The notes: generated by a model not told the origin, from the sequence alone. DNA of 64,000 bases from Amycolatopsis nigrescens CSC17Ta-90 (GCF_000384315.1 NZ_ARVW01000001.1:8477001-8541000), one strand, 5' to 3'. Counted from the first letter of the stretch, positions 44,679-54,016 are shown. Translations and numbers: made by a program.

Positions 44679-45194
44679 ATGGCGCCACCGCACCCACCCA
44701 AGATCGAGACCTTCGACCTGGCAGGCCGGATCAACACCGACCCGAAGGGCATCGACCGCGTGGTCGAGGAGTACCGGGTGGAACCCTTCGGCCTGTACAT
44801 GGCACGCCCCGCGCCTGGCCGAGCCCAGTTCCACTACCTGGAGTCCTGGCTGCTGCCAGGACTCGGGCTGCGCGTCACCGACTTCTGGTTCAACCCCGGG
44901 CACGAACGCGACCAGGACTTCTACCTCGACGTGATCGACACCGAGGTCGACGGCGACCGCTGGCTGGCCACCGACCTCTACCTCGATCTGGTGCTGAAGG
45001 AGGAACAGCGCCTCGACGTGCTCGACACCGACGAACTGCTCGACGCGACCGTCGCCGGGCTGCTCGACACCGGGCGGGCGAACCGGGCGCTGGAAACCGC
45101 CTACGCCACCGTCGAAGGGCTCACCGCGCACGGCTACCGGCTCGCCCCCTGGCTGTCCACAAAGGACGTCAAGCTGAGCTGGCGGCGGCACTGA
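44679..45194 (+). CDS. DUF402 domain protein
   Basis: A 171-aa protein with the DUF402 beta-barrel pattern (FYLDVIDTEVDGDRWLATDLYLDLVL), related to the FomD/SC4828 nucleotidyl hydrolase family; the Asp and Lys metal-site residues of that motif are retained. A C-terminal helical part follows. It is divergent from the DUF5685 gene over 58 bp. Starts at ATG 44679; ATG 44661 (closer to GGAGG) and GTG 44673 are in frame. Confidence 0.85.
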   Translation: MAPPHPPKIETFDLAGRINTDPKGIDRVVEEYRVEPFGLYMARPAPGRAQFHYLESWLLPGLGLRVTDFWFNPGHERDQDFYLDVIDTEVDGDRWLATDLYLDLVLKEEQRLDVLDTDELLDATVAGLLDTGRANRALETAYATVEGLTAHGYRLAPWLSTKDVKLSWRRH

Positions 45195-45346
45195 GCCAGG
45201 TCGCCGGTCAACCGATCGGTTGATGCCGGCCGCCCCGGCGGCTGAGCCGAAACCGGCCGCCGGGGCGATACCGCCGGGCGCGCGGACGGGAGATTCTCGA
45301 TCCAGACGGGCATCACCGCCCGTCCCGATCGAGAAGGAGACCGCGG

Positions 45347-46252
45347 ATGCCGGTCATCGAGGTACAGGGACTGGCCAAGCGCTACGGCGAGAAGGTCGCG
45401 GTCGGCGACGTGTCGTTCAGCGTCGAACGCGGCGAGATCTTCGGCATCCTCGGCCCCAACGGCGCCGGGAAGACCACCACCGTGGAATGCGTCGAGGGCC
45501 TGCGCAAGCCGGACGGCGGCACCGTCTCGGTGCTCGGCCTCGACCCGGCCAGGGACACCGCCGAGCTTCGCCAGCGGCTGGGCGTTCAGCTGCAGGAGAG
45601 CCAGCTGCCGGACAAGTTGAAGGTCGGCGAGGCGCTCGACCTCTACGCGTCCTTCTACCGGCAGCCCGCCGACCAGGGAAAGCTGCTCGCAGACCTCGGA
45701 CTGGCCGACAAGCGTGACACCATGTTCAAGAAGCTGTCCGGCGGCCAGAAACAACGGCTCTCCATCGCGCTGTCGCTGATCGGCAGCCCGGAGATCGCGG
45801 TGCTCGACGAGCTCACCACCGGACTGGACCCGCAGGCGCGGCGGGACACCTGGGAGCTGATCGAGACCGTGCGCGACCGGGGCGTGACGATCGTGCTGGT
45901 CACCCATTTCATGGAGGAGGCCGAACGGCTCTGCGACCGGATCGCGGTGATCGACGCCGGCCGGGTGGTCGCGATCGACACGCCGGCCGGGCTGGTCGCC
46001 GGGGTGACCGACGAGCAGCGGATCCGGTTCCGCCCGTCCGCGCCGATCGAGGACGAGGCGTTCACCGGGCTGCCCGAGGTCCGCTCGGTCCAGCGCCAAG
46101 GCGGACAGCTGGTCATCACCGGCACCGGCAACGTGCTGCACGCGGTGACCTCGGTGCTGGCCCGCCGCCAGGTCATCGCCGGGGAGCTGCGCGTGGACCA
46201 GGCCAACCTCGACGACGCCTTCGTGGCGCTCACCGGCAAGAAACTCGACTAG
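45347..46252 (+). CDS. ABC transporter ATP-binding protein (DrrA/NatA type)
   Basis: A 301-aa ATPase with GPNGAGKTT, a LSGGQKQR signature, Walker B IAVLDEL (Leu in place of the usual Pro) and the H-loop VTHFMEEAE. The C-terminal DUF4162-like region is typical of drug exporters. It is followed by its permease, 22 bp on, and by a two-component system, so it likely forms a stress-inducible export unit. Confidence 0.93.
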   Translation: MPVIEVQGLAKRYGEKVAVGDVSFSVERGEIFGILGPNGAGKTTTVECVEGLRKPDGGTVSVLGLDPARDTAELRQRLGVQLQESQLPDKLKVGEALDLYASFYRQPADQGKLLADLGLADKRDTMFKKLSGGQKQRLSIALSLIGSPEIAVLDELTTGLDPQARRDTWELIETVRDRGVTIVLVTHFMEEAERLCDRIAVIDAGRVVAIDTPAGLVAGVTDEQRIRFRPSAPIEDEAFTGLPEVRSVQRQGGQLVITGTGNVLHAVTSVLARRQVIAGELRVDQANLDDAFVALTGKKLD

Positions 46253-46274
46253 CGGCACATCCAGGAGCGACACC

Positions 46275-47078
46275 ATGACATCCGCGACTTCCGTGACTTC
46301 CGGGCCAGCAACGCACCCGCCCCAGGGGCGGACCCGCCAGGCGCTGGCCAAGATGACCCTCGTCGAAACCAAGCTGTTCCTGCGCGATCCCGGCGCGCCG
46401 ATCGTGGTGATCGGCATCCCGCTCGCCCTGCTGCTGGTGTTCGGCATGATGCCGGACGCGAAACAGCCGAGCGCGGAGTTCGGCGGGCACTCCGCACTGG
46501 ACTCGCTGATCGCACCGATGGCGATCGCCATCCTGCTGGCCATGCTGGCGATGACCATGTTCCCCACGGCGATCGCCTCCCACCGCGAAAAGGGCGTGCT
46601 GCGCCGGCTCGCGGCGAGCCCGGTGTCGCCGAGCCGGCTGCTGACCGCCCAGCTGCTGGTCAACCTGACCGCGGCGGTGCTGCTGGTGCTGCTGATCGTC
46701 GGGGTCGGCACGCTCGCATTGGGCCTGTCGGTGCCGAAGAACCTCGGCGGCTTCGCGGTGTCGATCGTGCTGGGGGTGGCTGCCCTGTTCGCGGTCGGCC
46801 TGCTGATCGCCGCGCTGGCCCCGACCGGCCGCGCGGCCAGCGGGATCGGCTCGGTGGCGTTCTTCCCGATGCTCGCGCTCGGCGGGGTCTGGGTGCCGAA
46901 GGAGAAGCTGCCGGACTTCCTGCAGACCGCGGCCGACGTGCTGCCGCTCGGCGCCACCCTGAACTCGCTGCGGGAGACCTGGGTCGGCAACAGCCCGCAG
47001 GTCCTGCAGCTGATCGCGATGGCGGTGTGCACCGTGCTCTGCACCGTGCTGGCGGCCAAGCTGTTCCGCTGGGAGTGA
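46275..47078 (+). CDS. ABC-2 type transporter permease
   Basis: A 267-aa membrane protein with six helices (first helix LFLRDPGAPIVVIGIPLALLLVFGM). The pattern MTMFPTAIASHREKGVLRRLAASPVSP is the ABC-2 signature loop. Partner of the ATPase just upstream. Confidence 0.93.
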   Translation: MTSATSVTSGPATHPPQGRTRQALAKMTLVETKLFLRDPGAPIVVIGIPLALLLVFGMMPDAKQPSAEFGGHSALDSLIAPMAIAILLAMLAMTMFPTAIASHREKGVLRRLAASPVSPSRLLTAQLLVNLTAAVLLVLLIVGVGTLALGLSVPKNLGGFAVSIVLGVAALFAVGLLIAALAPTGRAASGIGSVAFFPMLALGGVWVPKEKLPDFLQTAADVLPLGATLNSLRETWVGNSPQVLQLIAMAVCTVLCTVLAAKLFRWE

Positions 47079-47335
47079 TCTTGACCGGAACCGAGAACCG
47101 ATCGGCGGCCCGCCGCGTCAGAGGCACGGTTCGCACGCGAGGTTCGCGGCCCGGTGAGGATCCCGGTGTCCCGGCGGCCGGTCGGCATTCTTGGGGGTAT
47201 GCCGAACGGTCGCCGGAGTCGCCGGGGCACCCGGATAATGACTCCATGAGGGTTATGCACTATCCGGCCGACGGGGGCTGCCCGGAGGGTGGCTCGCGGC
47301 GGCTGGATGCCGGTGACACACGAACGGCAAACGCA

Positions 47336-47362
47336 CCAATCAGTGTGCATAACACTCATTGG
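47336..47362. promoter_or_regulatory. 11-bp imperfect dyad before the kinase gene
   Basis: CCAATCAGTGT (47336-47346) and ACACTCATTGG (47352-47362) pair in 10 of 11 positions over a 5-nt spacer, 8 nt before the kinase ATG. A LuxR-type regulator or repressor could bind here and block or enhance initiation. The 257 bp between the permease stop and this dyad show no gene. Confidence 0.6.
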
Positions 47363-47370
47363 GATAGACG

Positions 47371-48642
47371 ATGACTCAGCCCAGCCACCGGCCCGCGGCG
47401 TTCTGGCCCGGCGGGACGTCCAAGTGGGAGCCTTGGGCGCTGCGGATCGAGCTCTGCCTGCCGCACTTGCTGCTTCTGCTGAGCACCGTGCTCAGCGTCG
47501 CCACCGCAGGTCAGAGCGGCGCCGACCGGCTCGGCACGCTCGCGCTGGTCGGGGTCGCGCTCTGCTGGGTCCTCGGCACCGACACGCTGGCGCCGCGCCG
47601 CTGGCTGAACAGCCCGGTGGCGCTGGCGTTCTCGCTGACCGGCCTGCTCACCATCGCCGGTTTCCTGATGGCCAGGGATCTGACGTTCTTGCTCTTCGCC
47701 ATCACCGGGTTCTTCCACGGCATCCGGCTGCGGCCGCCGTCGGCGATGCTCGCCGGGGTCGGAGCCACTTCGCTGCTGATCAACACCGCCTCCTTCGGCG
47801 GGGTCACCGCGGCGTTCACCGAACGGACGGGCATGTTCCTGACCGTGGTCGTGGTGCAGACGCTCGCTATCGCCGGCGGGGCACGGATGTCGGAGAAGCT
47901 GGCCGAGTACAACGAAACCCGGCGCAAGGCGCTCGACGAGCTCGAGGCGGCGCACGCGGAGAACGCCGGCCTGCACCGGCAGCTGCTCGCCCAGGCCAGG
48001 GAGGCCGGCATCCTGGACGAACGGCAGCGGCTGAGCCGCGAGATCCACGACACCCTCGCCCAGGGCTTCACCGGGATCATCACCCAGCTCGAAGCCGCCG
48101 AACTGGTCGAAGACGATCCGCCGGAGCGACGGCGGCGACTGGCCACCGCGGCCGCGCTGGCCAGGGAGAACCTGACCGAGGCGCGACGGGCCGTGCACGC
48201 GCTTCGCCCGGAGGCGCTGGAGTCCGCGCAGCTGCCGGACGCGCTGAACGCGGTCGCCGGCCGCTGGGGCGAGCGCTGCTCGGTCGCCATCGAGTTCACC
48301 ACCACCGGCACCGCCAAGCCGATGCACCCCGAGATCGAGGCGACCCTGTTGCGCATCACCCAGGAAGCACTGTCCAATGTGGCCAAACACGCGGGTGCCA
48401 CCAGGGTGGGCCTGACACTGTCGTATATGGAGGACCAGGTGACACTCGACGTGCGTGACGACGGAGCGGGTTTCGACCCCGATGCGGTCGCGCGGTCCGG
48501 CCCGCACGGCGGGTTCGGCCTGTCCGGGATGCGCCAGCGGGTCCAGCGGCTGGCCGGGCACCTGCACGTCGAGTCCGAACCCGGTGGCGGCACGGCCATC
48601 TCAGCCAACGTGCCCGCGGTGGCGGCGGTGTCCGACCGATGA
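47371..48642 (+). CDS. NarL/LiaS-type sensor histidine kinase
   Basis: A 423-aa kinase with about five membrane helices in the first 170 residues, a short coiled region, a HisKA_3 domain with His226 in SREIHDTLAQGF, and a HATPase_c domain (EALSNVAKHAGA, VRDDGAGF, GGFGLSGMRQR). Stress-sensing kinases of this type often regulate a linked ABC exporter, as the 45347-47078 genes suggest. Overlaps the regulator by ATGA. Confidence 0.94.
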   Translation: MTQPSHRPAAFWPGGTSKWEPWALRIELCLPHLLLLLSTVLSVATAGQSGADRLGTLALVGVALCWVLGTDTLAPRRWLNSPVALAFSLTGLLTIAGFLMARDLTFLLFAITGFFHGIRLRPPSAMLAGVGATSLLINTASFGGVTAAFTERTGMFLTVVVVQTLAIAGGARMSEKLAEYNETRRKALDELEAAHAENAGLHRQLLAQAREAGILDERQRLSREIHDTLAQGFTGIITQLEAAELVEDDPPERRRRLATAAALARENLTEARRAVHALRPEALESAQLPDALNAVAGRWGERCSVAIEFTTTGTAKPMHPEIEATLLRITQEALSNVAKHAGATRVGLTLSYMEDQVTLDVRDDGAGFDPDAVARSGPHGGFGLSGMRQRVQRLAGHLHVESEPGGGTAISANVPAVAAVSDR

Positions 48643-49268
48643 CCATCACCCTGCTGATCGCGGACGACCACCCGGTGGTGCGGGACGGACTGCGCGGGAT
48701 CTTCACCGGCGACCACGGCTTCGAGGTGCTCGGGGAGGCCGCCAACGGAGCCGAAGCCGTCGCGCTGGCCGAGCGGCTGCGGCCCGACGTGGTGCTGATG
48801 GATCTCCGGATGCCGGGCACCGACGGGGTCACCGCGATCACCGAGCTGGCCAAGCTGGGCAACCCGGCGCGGGTGCTGGTGCTCACCGTCTACGACACCG
48901 ATTCCGACGTGCTGCCGGCGATCGAGGCCGGCGCGACCGGCTACCTGCTCAAGGACTCGCCCCGGGAGGACCTGTTCCGGGCCGTCCGCGCAGCGGCCCG
49001 CGGCGAGTCCGTGCTCTCCCCCGCGGTGGCCAGCCGGATCATCGGCCAGATGCGCTCACCGGCCCGCGAGCCGCTGAGCCAGCGCGAGCTCGAAGTGCTC
49101 GGGCTGATCGCGCGCGGGTCCACCAACAAGGAGGCCGCGAAGAAGCTGTTCATCAGCGAGGCCACCGTCAAAACGCATCTGCTGCACACCTACGCCAAAC
49201 TCGGCGTGAAGGACAGGGCGTCCGCGGTGGCGGTTGCCTTCGAACGCGGCCTGCTCGGCGGGAGCTGA
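48639..49268 (+). CDS. LuxR/NarL-type response regulator
   Basis: A 209-aa regulator with receiver (IADDHPVVRDGL; phospho-acceptor Asp55 in VVLMDLRMPG; YLLKDSPRE) and LuxR helix-turn-helix (LSQRELEVLGLIARGSTNKEAAKKLFISEATVKTH). Partner of the kinase it overlaps. Confidence 0.95.
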   Translation: MTITLLIADDHPVVRDGLRGIFTGDHGFEVLGEAANGAEAVALAERLRPDVVLMDLRMPGTDGVTAITELAKLGNPARVLVLTVYDTDSDVLPAIEAGATGYLLKDSPREDLFRAVRAAARGESVLSPAVASRIIGQMRSPAREPLSQRELEVLGLIARGSTNKEAAKKLFISEATVKTHLLHTYAKLGVKDRASAVAVAFERGLLGGS

Positions 49269-49271
49269 GGC

Positions 49272-50459
49272 TCAGGGGGTCCAGCCGGTTTCGGCAGCCC
49301 ACCGTTCGGCGCGGACGAAGGCGGCGTCCACCCAACCCTGCTTCTCCTCCGCGTACCCGTCGACGGACGGGTCCGTGGTGTGCGCCCCGGCCAGCCGGTA
49401 CTTGACCTCGGCGTAGGCCTCGCGCTCCTCGGGCCGGTCACGCAGCCACGCGGCGAACAGCAACGCGAGCCGCCACGCGGGCGTCTCGGTGGAGCGGACG
49501 TGCAGGTTGACCGGGCGGCCGGGGTCGCCACCGGTGTGGAACCGCTTCGGCCACGGCTGGTCCGAGCCGTCCTGCGGCACGTCCCACCACTCCCCCGCCT
49601 GGCGCGGGAAACCGGCCTCGGTCAGCCCGTCCGCGATCGCGTCGGCATCCTCCAAAGTGGACACTGTGACCTGCAGGTCGAGCACGTCCTTGGCGGGCAG
49701 GCCGGGCACCGACGTGGAGCCGATGTGGTCCACCCGGCCGGTGGTCCCGCCCAGCGCGGCCCGGATCCGGGCCATCGCCCGTTCGGCCTGCGCCGGCCAG
49801 GTCTCGTCGTAGGGCGCGATCACCGCCGGCCGCGGCGCCCGCGCGCGGTGCAGCCGGAGGTTGGCCTCGAAGGGCACCAGCCGGTCCGCCCACAGCGCGT
49901 CCACTTCGGACAGCACGATGTCCTGCGGCCCGCCGTTGTCCAGCCAGACGTCGGCCACGGCCCGGCGCTGCTCCTCCGAAGCCTGCGCCGCGACCCGGGT
50001 CCGCGCGTCCCGCTCGGCCATGCCCCTGGCCTCGACCAGCCGCCGCACCCTGGTCTCCACCGGCGCGTCCACCACGATCACCAGGTGGTAGCGCGCGGCG
50101 AGACCGCCCTCCACCAGCAGCGGGATGTCATGCACCACGATGGCGTCCGGCGCCGCGGCCGCCATCAGCTCCGCGGTCCTGGCCCCGATCCTCGGGTGCA
50201 TGATCCCGTTCAGCCGCTGCCTGGACTCCTCGTCGGCGAACGCCTTTGCCGCCAGCGCGGGCCGGTCCAGCGCGCCCTCGGCGGTGCGGACGTCCGCGCC
50301 GAACGCCTCGACCAGCTCGGCGAGGCCCTCGCTGCCCGGCTCGACCACCTCGCGGGCGATCGCGTCGGCGTCGATCAGCACCGCGCCATGCTCGACCAGC
50401 CGGTTCGCGACCGTCGACTTCCCCGCCCCGATTCCTCCGGTGAGCCCCACACGCAGCAT
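49272..50459 (-). CDS. coaE: Dephospho-CoA kinase fused to GrpB/UPF0157 domain
   Basis: A 395-aa fusion. Residues 1-200 are CoaE (P-loop GLTGGIGAGKS; the last step of coenzyme A synthesis). Residues 225-395 are a GrpB/UPF0157 nucleotidyltransferase-fold domain (RVDHIGSTSVPGLPAKDVLDLQV). The fusion is normal in mycobacteria and relatives. The core order polA-rpsA-coaE-uvrB is kept here with insertions. Confidence 0.97.
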   Translation of the reverse strand: MLRVGLTGGIGAGKSTVANRLVEHGAVLIDADAIAREVVEPGSEGLAELVEAFGADVRTAEGALDRPALAAKAFADEESRQRLNGIMHPRIGARTAELMAAAAPDAIVVHDIPLLVEGGLAARYHLVIVVDAPVETRVRRLVEARGMAERDARTRVAAQASEEQRRAVADVWLDNGGPQDIVLSEVDALWADRLVPFEANLRLHRARAPRPAVIAPYDETWPAQAERAMARIRAALGGTTGRVDHIGSTSVPGLPAKDVLDLQVTVSTLEDADAIADGLTEAGFPRQAGEWWDVPQDGSDQPWPKRFHTGGDPGRPVNLHVRSTETPAWRLALLFAAWLRDRPEEREAYAEVKYRLAGAHTTDPSVDGYAEEKQGWVDAAFVRAERWAAETGWTP

Positions 50460-50521
50460 GCCGGCATTCAACCAGCCGAAGATCGCCGCCGACACACGGA
50501 GGCTCGATATGCAAGATCATC

Positions 50522-50551
50522 GTGACGCGTCACCCAACTGATATGGGTGAC
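50522..50551. promoter_or_regulatory. Palindromes upstream of the 68-aa gene
   Basis: GTGACGCGTCAC at 50522-50533 is a perfect 12-bp palindrome. GTCACCC (50529-50535) also pairs with GGGTGAC (50545-50551). They sit in the 170-bp gap between coaE (leftward) and the small rightward gene and look like an operator or leader hairpin. Confidence 0.5.
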
Positions 50552-50629
50552 ACGCCGACGGCTTACCACGCTTTGCGGTGTCTGTTGCGTACCGTGCGCG
50601 GCGGGAAAGGTCGCCCACACGGAGGAACG

Positions 50630-50836
50630 ATGCCAGCCAAGCACGTCGGAAGGCACCGGCTCGGTACGCCGGGCCTGGTGCACTGCGTCCAGCATCGTCC
50701 GGTCGCCGAGGCGCTCGACGACTACCGGCGCACCTGGCTGACCGCACTGCTGGTGCCGGCAAAGCACAGCCTGGCCGGCCTCCGCCGCAAGGCCAGGGCC
50801 GCGGCCAGCGAACGCGCCTGGATCCCCGCCACCTGA
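50630..50836 (+). CDS. Small 68-aa basic protein of unknown function
   Basis: Supported mainly by a GGAGG 5 nt before its ATG and by its isolated position. The product (MPAKHVGRHRLGTPGLVHCVQHRP...) is rich in Arg, Lys, His and Ala with a helical middle. It has no recognised family. It could be a small nucleic-acid-binding protein; that is a guess. Confidence 0.5.
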   Translation: MPAKHVGRHRLGTPGLVHCVQHRPVAEALDDYRRTWLTALLVPAKHSLAGLRRKARAAASERAWIPAT

Positions 50837-50850
50837 CCCCGCTGTCCCGC

Positions 50851-51444
50851 TCAGGCGGGCAGCACTCTCGACCGGTCGGCCGCTGTCCGGCCGGCCTCGC
50901 GGAACAGCGACAGACCGAGCCAGGCGCTGCCTGCCGCCGCGGCGAGCAGCCCCACCTGCAGACCTGCCTCGGGCAGAACGCCGCGTAGCGCGATCAGCCC
51001 GCAGCCGAGCACGTAGAGCGCCACGGCGGCGTTGGGTGCGTCCGATCGCACCAACGACAGTCCGAAAAGGACGACACCGGCCAGGAACACCATCGAGGTG
51101 ACCACGATCGCCGTCCCGGCGGAGCCGTCCTGCAACGCGGCCACCTGAGCCCGCGGCAGCACCGAGTAGACGAAGTTCAGGATGTACTCGATTCCCGCCA
51201 CCCCGGCCAACCCGATCGCGTTGAGCGCGAATCCGGCCAGCCCGAGCCGCCCGATCCTGGGCGCGTGCCGAAGATAGACGCCGACCAGCAACAGCAGGCC
51301 GAACGCCTCCGCCAGCGGCGAGAGCCCGCGGACCAGCCCGCTCGGCGAGATCACCTCCAGCCGGCGAAAGGCGTTGACGATCAGGACGAAGGCGCTGAGC
51401 ACACCGAAAACCCCGGTGATCCGATAGACGAGCGAGGTGGCCAT
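50851..51444 (-). CDS. DUF4386-like membrane protein
   Basis: A 197-aa integral membrane protein with about six helices. The start MATSLVYRITGVFGVLSAFVLIVNAF is similar in style to DUF4386 proteins. Function unknown. It is divergent from a TetR regulator, with a double palindromic operator in the 99-bp gap, so the TetR protein very probably represses it. Confidence 0.8.
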   Translation of the reverse strand: MATSLVYRITGVFGVLSAFVLIVNAFRRLEVISPSGLVRGLSPLAEAFGLLLLVGVYLRHAPRIGRLGLAGFALNAIGLAGVAGIEYILNFVYSVLPRAQVAALQDGSAGTAIVVTSMVFLAGVVLFGLSLVRSDAPNAAVALYVLGCGLIALRGVLPEAGLQVGLLAAAAGSAWLGLSLFREAGRTAADRSRVLPA

Positions 51445-51461
51445 CGAACTCTCCCTTGCCG

Positions 51462-51482
51462 GTTATAACGACCGTTATAACG
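51462..51482. promoter_or_regulatory. TetR-type operator: two palindromic GTTATAACG boxes
   Basis: GTTATAACG occurs at 51462-51470 and again at 51474-51482. The 8-mer GTTATAAC is its own reverse complement, so each box is a palindrome and the pair is centred on the gap between the membrane-protein and TetR genes. This is a clear candidate operator for both. Confidence 0.8.
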
Positions 51483-51543
51483 TATGTTCTGCATGGTAGA
51501 GATCGATAGTGCGCGCACAGCGCGGTAAGGAACCGGTAAGACG

Positions 51544-52167
51544 ATGGTGGCGAGACGAGAACCCACGGGCACCGGAACCAGGGAGCGTTTCGTGCACGCC
51601 GCGATGCGGGTGCTCACCGAGCAGGGCGTCGCCGCACTCACCGTGCGCGGGGTCGCGGCCGCGGCCGAGGCATCGACGATCGGGGTCTACAGCCGCTTCG
51701 GCAGCATGGCCGGGGTGCTGGACGCGCTGTACGAACGAGCCTTCGAGTTGCTGCAGGAAGAGTTCGACGGGCTGCCGCCGGAGACGGCCGACGGGACGAG
51801 CGACGTTGTTGCGCTGGCCCTCGCCTACCGGCGTTTCGCGCTGGCGAGCCCAGCCCGATACGCCTTCATGTTCGAACGACCGGTGCCGGGCTTCGACCCG
51901 GACCCGTCGCTGCGGGCCGAGGCGCTGCGGACCACGTTCGGCAAGCTGGCCGGCCGCGTGGAGCGGATGAGCGGGCCCGGCGCGGACGGTGTCTCGCTCG
52001 GCTACCTGGTCTGGACCACCATGCACGGCCTGATCAGCGTGGAGCTGACCCACAACGCACGCACCCCGCTGCCCGGCTGGTTCATCGAGCCGACGCCCGA
52101 GGCCGGCGAGCGGATCTACCTCAGCGGGGTCACCGCCATCCTCGCCGGGCTGCGCGAACTCCCCTGA
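51544..52167 (+). CDS. TetR/AcrR family regulator
   Basis: A 207-aa regulator with an N-terminal helix-turn-helix (ALTVRGVAAAAEASTIGVYSRFGSMAGVLDALYERAF) and a C-terminal effector domain of the TetR_C_33-like sort (YAFMFERPVPGF). The divergent membrane-protein gene and the paired operator suggest it controls both. Inducer unknown. Confidence 0.92.
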   Translation: MVARREPTGTGTRERFVHAAMRVLTEQGVAALTVRGVAAAAEASTIGVYSRFGSMAGVLDALYERAFELLQEEFDGLPPETADGTSDVVALALAYRRFALASPARYAFMFERPVPGFDPDPSLRAEALRTTFGKLAGRVERMSGPGADGVSLGYLVWTTMHGLISVELTHNARTPLPGWFIEPTPEAGERIYLSGVTAILAGLRELP

Positions 52168-52174
52168 ACAGCGG

Positions 52175-52210
52175 AAAGCGGCCCCGGTTCCGAGGAACCG
52201 GGGCCGCTTT
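52175..52210. terminator. Bidirectional terminator between TetR gene and rpsA
   Basis: A 16-bp perfect stem (52175-52190 with 52195-52210) closes a CGAG tetraloop and is flanked by AAA and TTT. It serves the two convergent genes. Confidence 0.85.
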
Positions 52211-52240
52211 GTCCAGCTACTGAGCCGTTAGAGCGTCAGC

Positions 52241-53746
52241 TCACGCACCACCGGAGAGCTTCTCGCGGAGAGCCGCAAGCTGCTCGTCGCTGGCCAGCGT
52301 GCCGCCGCTGCTCTTCGGCGCGGAGTCGGACGGAGCGGAGGTGTAGCTCTGCTCGCCACCCGCGTCGCCAGTGCTGCCGGTGGCAGCGTCGGCGGCCGCG
52401 GCCGCGTCGGCCTCGGCTGCCTTCTGGATCTGCTTCATGTGCGCCTCGTAGCGGGTGTGCGCCTCGGCGTACTGGCGCTCCCACTCCTCGCGCTGGGTGT
52501 CGTAGCCTTCCTGCCACTCCTGGGTGTCCGGGTCGAAGCCTTCGGGGTAGATGTAGTTGCCCTCGGCGTCGTACTCGGCGGCCATGCCGTACTGGGTCGG
52601 GTCGAACTCGGCCTCCGGCGTCAGGCCCTCGTTGGCCTGCTTGAGGGAGAGCGAGATCCGGCGGCGCTCCAGGTCGATGTCGATGACCTTGACCATGACG
52701 TCGCCGTTGACCTGCACGACCTGCTCCGGGATCTCCACGTGGCGCTCGGCCAGCTCGGAGATGTGCACCAGGCCCTCGATGCCCTCCTCGACGCGGACGA
52801 ACGCGCCGAACGGGACGAGCTTGGTGACCTTGCCCGGCACGATCTGGCCGATCGCGTGGGTGCGGGCGAACTGACGCCACGGGTCTTCCTGGGTGGCCTT
52901 CAGCGACAGGGACACGCGCTCGCGGTCCATGTCCACGTCGAGCACCTCGACGGTGACCTCCTGGCCCACCTCGACGACCTCGCTCGGGTGGTCGATGTGC
53001 TTCCAGGAGAGCTCCGAGACGTGCACCAGGCCGTCCACGCCGCCGAGGTCCACGAACGCACCGAAGTTGACGATCGAGGAGACGACGCCCTTGCGGACCT
53101 GCCCCTTGGCCAGCGCGTTGAGGAACTCGCTGCGCACCTCGGACTGGGTCTGCTCCAGGTAGGCGCGGCGCGAGAGCACCACGTTGTTGCGGTTCTTGTC
53201 CAGTTCGATGATCTTCGCTTCGAGCTCGCGGCCGACGTACGGCTGCAGGTCGCGCACGCGGCGCATCTCGACCAGCGAAGCGGGCAGGAAGCCGCGGAGA
53301 CCGATGTCCAGGATCAGGCCGCCCTTGACGACCTCGATGACGGTGCCCTTGACGGGCTCGTCCTTCTCCTTGAGCTCTTCGATCGTGCCCCAGGCGCGCT
53401 CGTACTGCGCACGCTTCTTGGACAGGATCAGCCGGCCTTCCTTGTCCTCCTTCTGGAGAACGAGGGCTTCCACCTCATCACCGACGGTGACAACCTCGGC
53501 CGGGTCGACATCGTGCTTGATGGACAGCTCACGCGAGGGGATGACGCCCTCGGTCTTGTACCCGATGTCGAGCAGGACCTCGTCCCGATCGACCTTGACG
53601 ATGGTGCCTTCAACGATGTCGCCGTCGTTGAAGTACTTGATCGTCTTGTCGATGGCAGCGAGGAAGTCTTCCTCCGACCCGATGTCGTTGATGGCGACTT
53701 GCTGCGGCGCGGACGCAGTCGGGGCGGTGGCGGTGTCGATGGTCAT
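52241..53746 (-). CDS. rpsA: 30S ribosomal protein S1
   Basis: A 501-aa S1 with four S1 RNA-binding motifs (starting near residues 38, 125, 210 and 296), fitting the shorter actinobacterial form. The clearest is RKGVVSSIVNFGAFVDLGGVDGLVHVSELSW. The C-terminal tail is Ala/Ser-rich and ends ASDEQLAALREKLSGG. In mycobacteria the C-terminus of RpsA has been proposed as a pyrazinoic acid target. About 270 bp upstream (to 54017) hold its leader and promoter; no gene seen there. Confidence 0.98.
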   Translation of the reverse strand: MTIDTATAPTASAPQQVAINDIGSEEDFLAAIDKTIKYFNDGDIVEGTIVKVDRDEVLLDIGYKTEGVIPSRELSIKHDVDPAEVVTVGDEVEALVLQKEDKEGRLILSKKRAQYERAWGTIEELKEKDEPVKGTVIEVVKGGLILDIGLRGFLPASLVEMRRVRDLQPYVGRELEAKIIELDKNRNNVVLSRRAYLEQTQSEVRSEFLNALAKGQVRKGVVSSIVNFGAFVDLGGVDGLVHVSELSWKHIDHPSEVVEVGQEVTVEVLDVDMDRERVSLSLKATQEDPWRQFARTHAIGQIVPGKVTKLVPFGAFVRVEEGIEGLVHISELAERHVEIPEQVVQVNGDVMVKVIDIDLERRRISLSLKQANEGLTPEAEFDPTQYGMAAEYDAEGNYIYPEGFDPDTQEWQEGYDTQREEWERQYAEAHTRYEAHMKQIQKAAEADAAAAADAATGSTGDAGGEQSYTSAPSDSAPKSSGGTLASDEQLAALREKLSGGA

Positions 53747-54016
53747 TAGGCGGGTTGCTCCGGTATGGATTGGGATTAGTGGGTGTGCGGGTTTGCGTGC
53801 GCCGTGGGCGTCAGGCAGCTACGTTGCAAACGTCCCCATGAATACGGCCGCGTGCATCACCGCCAACGGTGCGCGACCCGATCCCCAGCAGTTGCCGGCT
53901 GAGTGGAAGGTAGCGCGAACCCACTGCGCTAACACTTATCCTACGCGGCCGCTGCTACCCGACACAAACAGGGTCCGCACTCCGGCCTGCCGGTGCCGCG
54001 CGGGAGGATATCCGGT

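Noticed and set aside
47027..47374. Short open frame across the gap after the ABC permease
   Set aside because: No ribosome site, atypical composition, and it runs through the dyad before the kinase gene.
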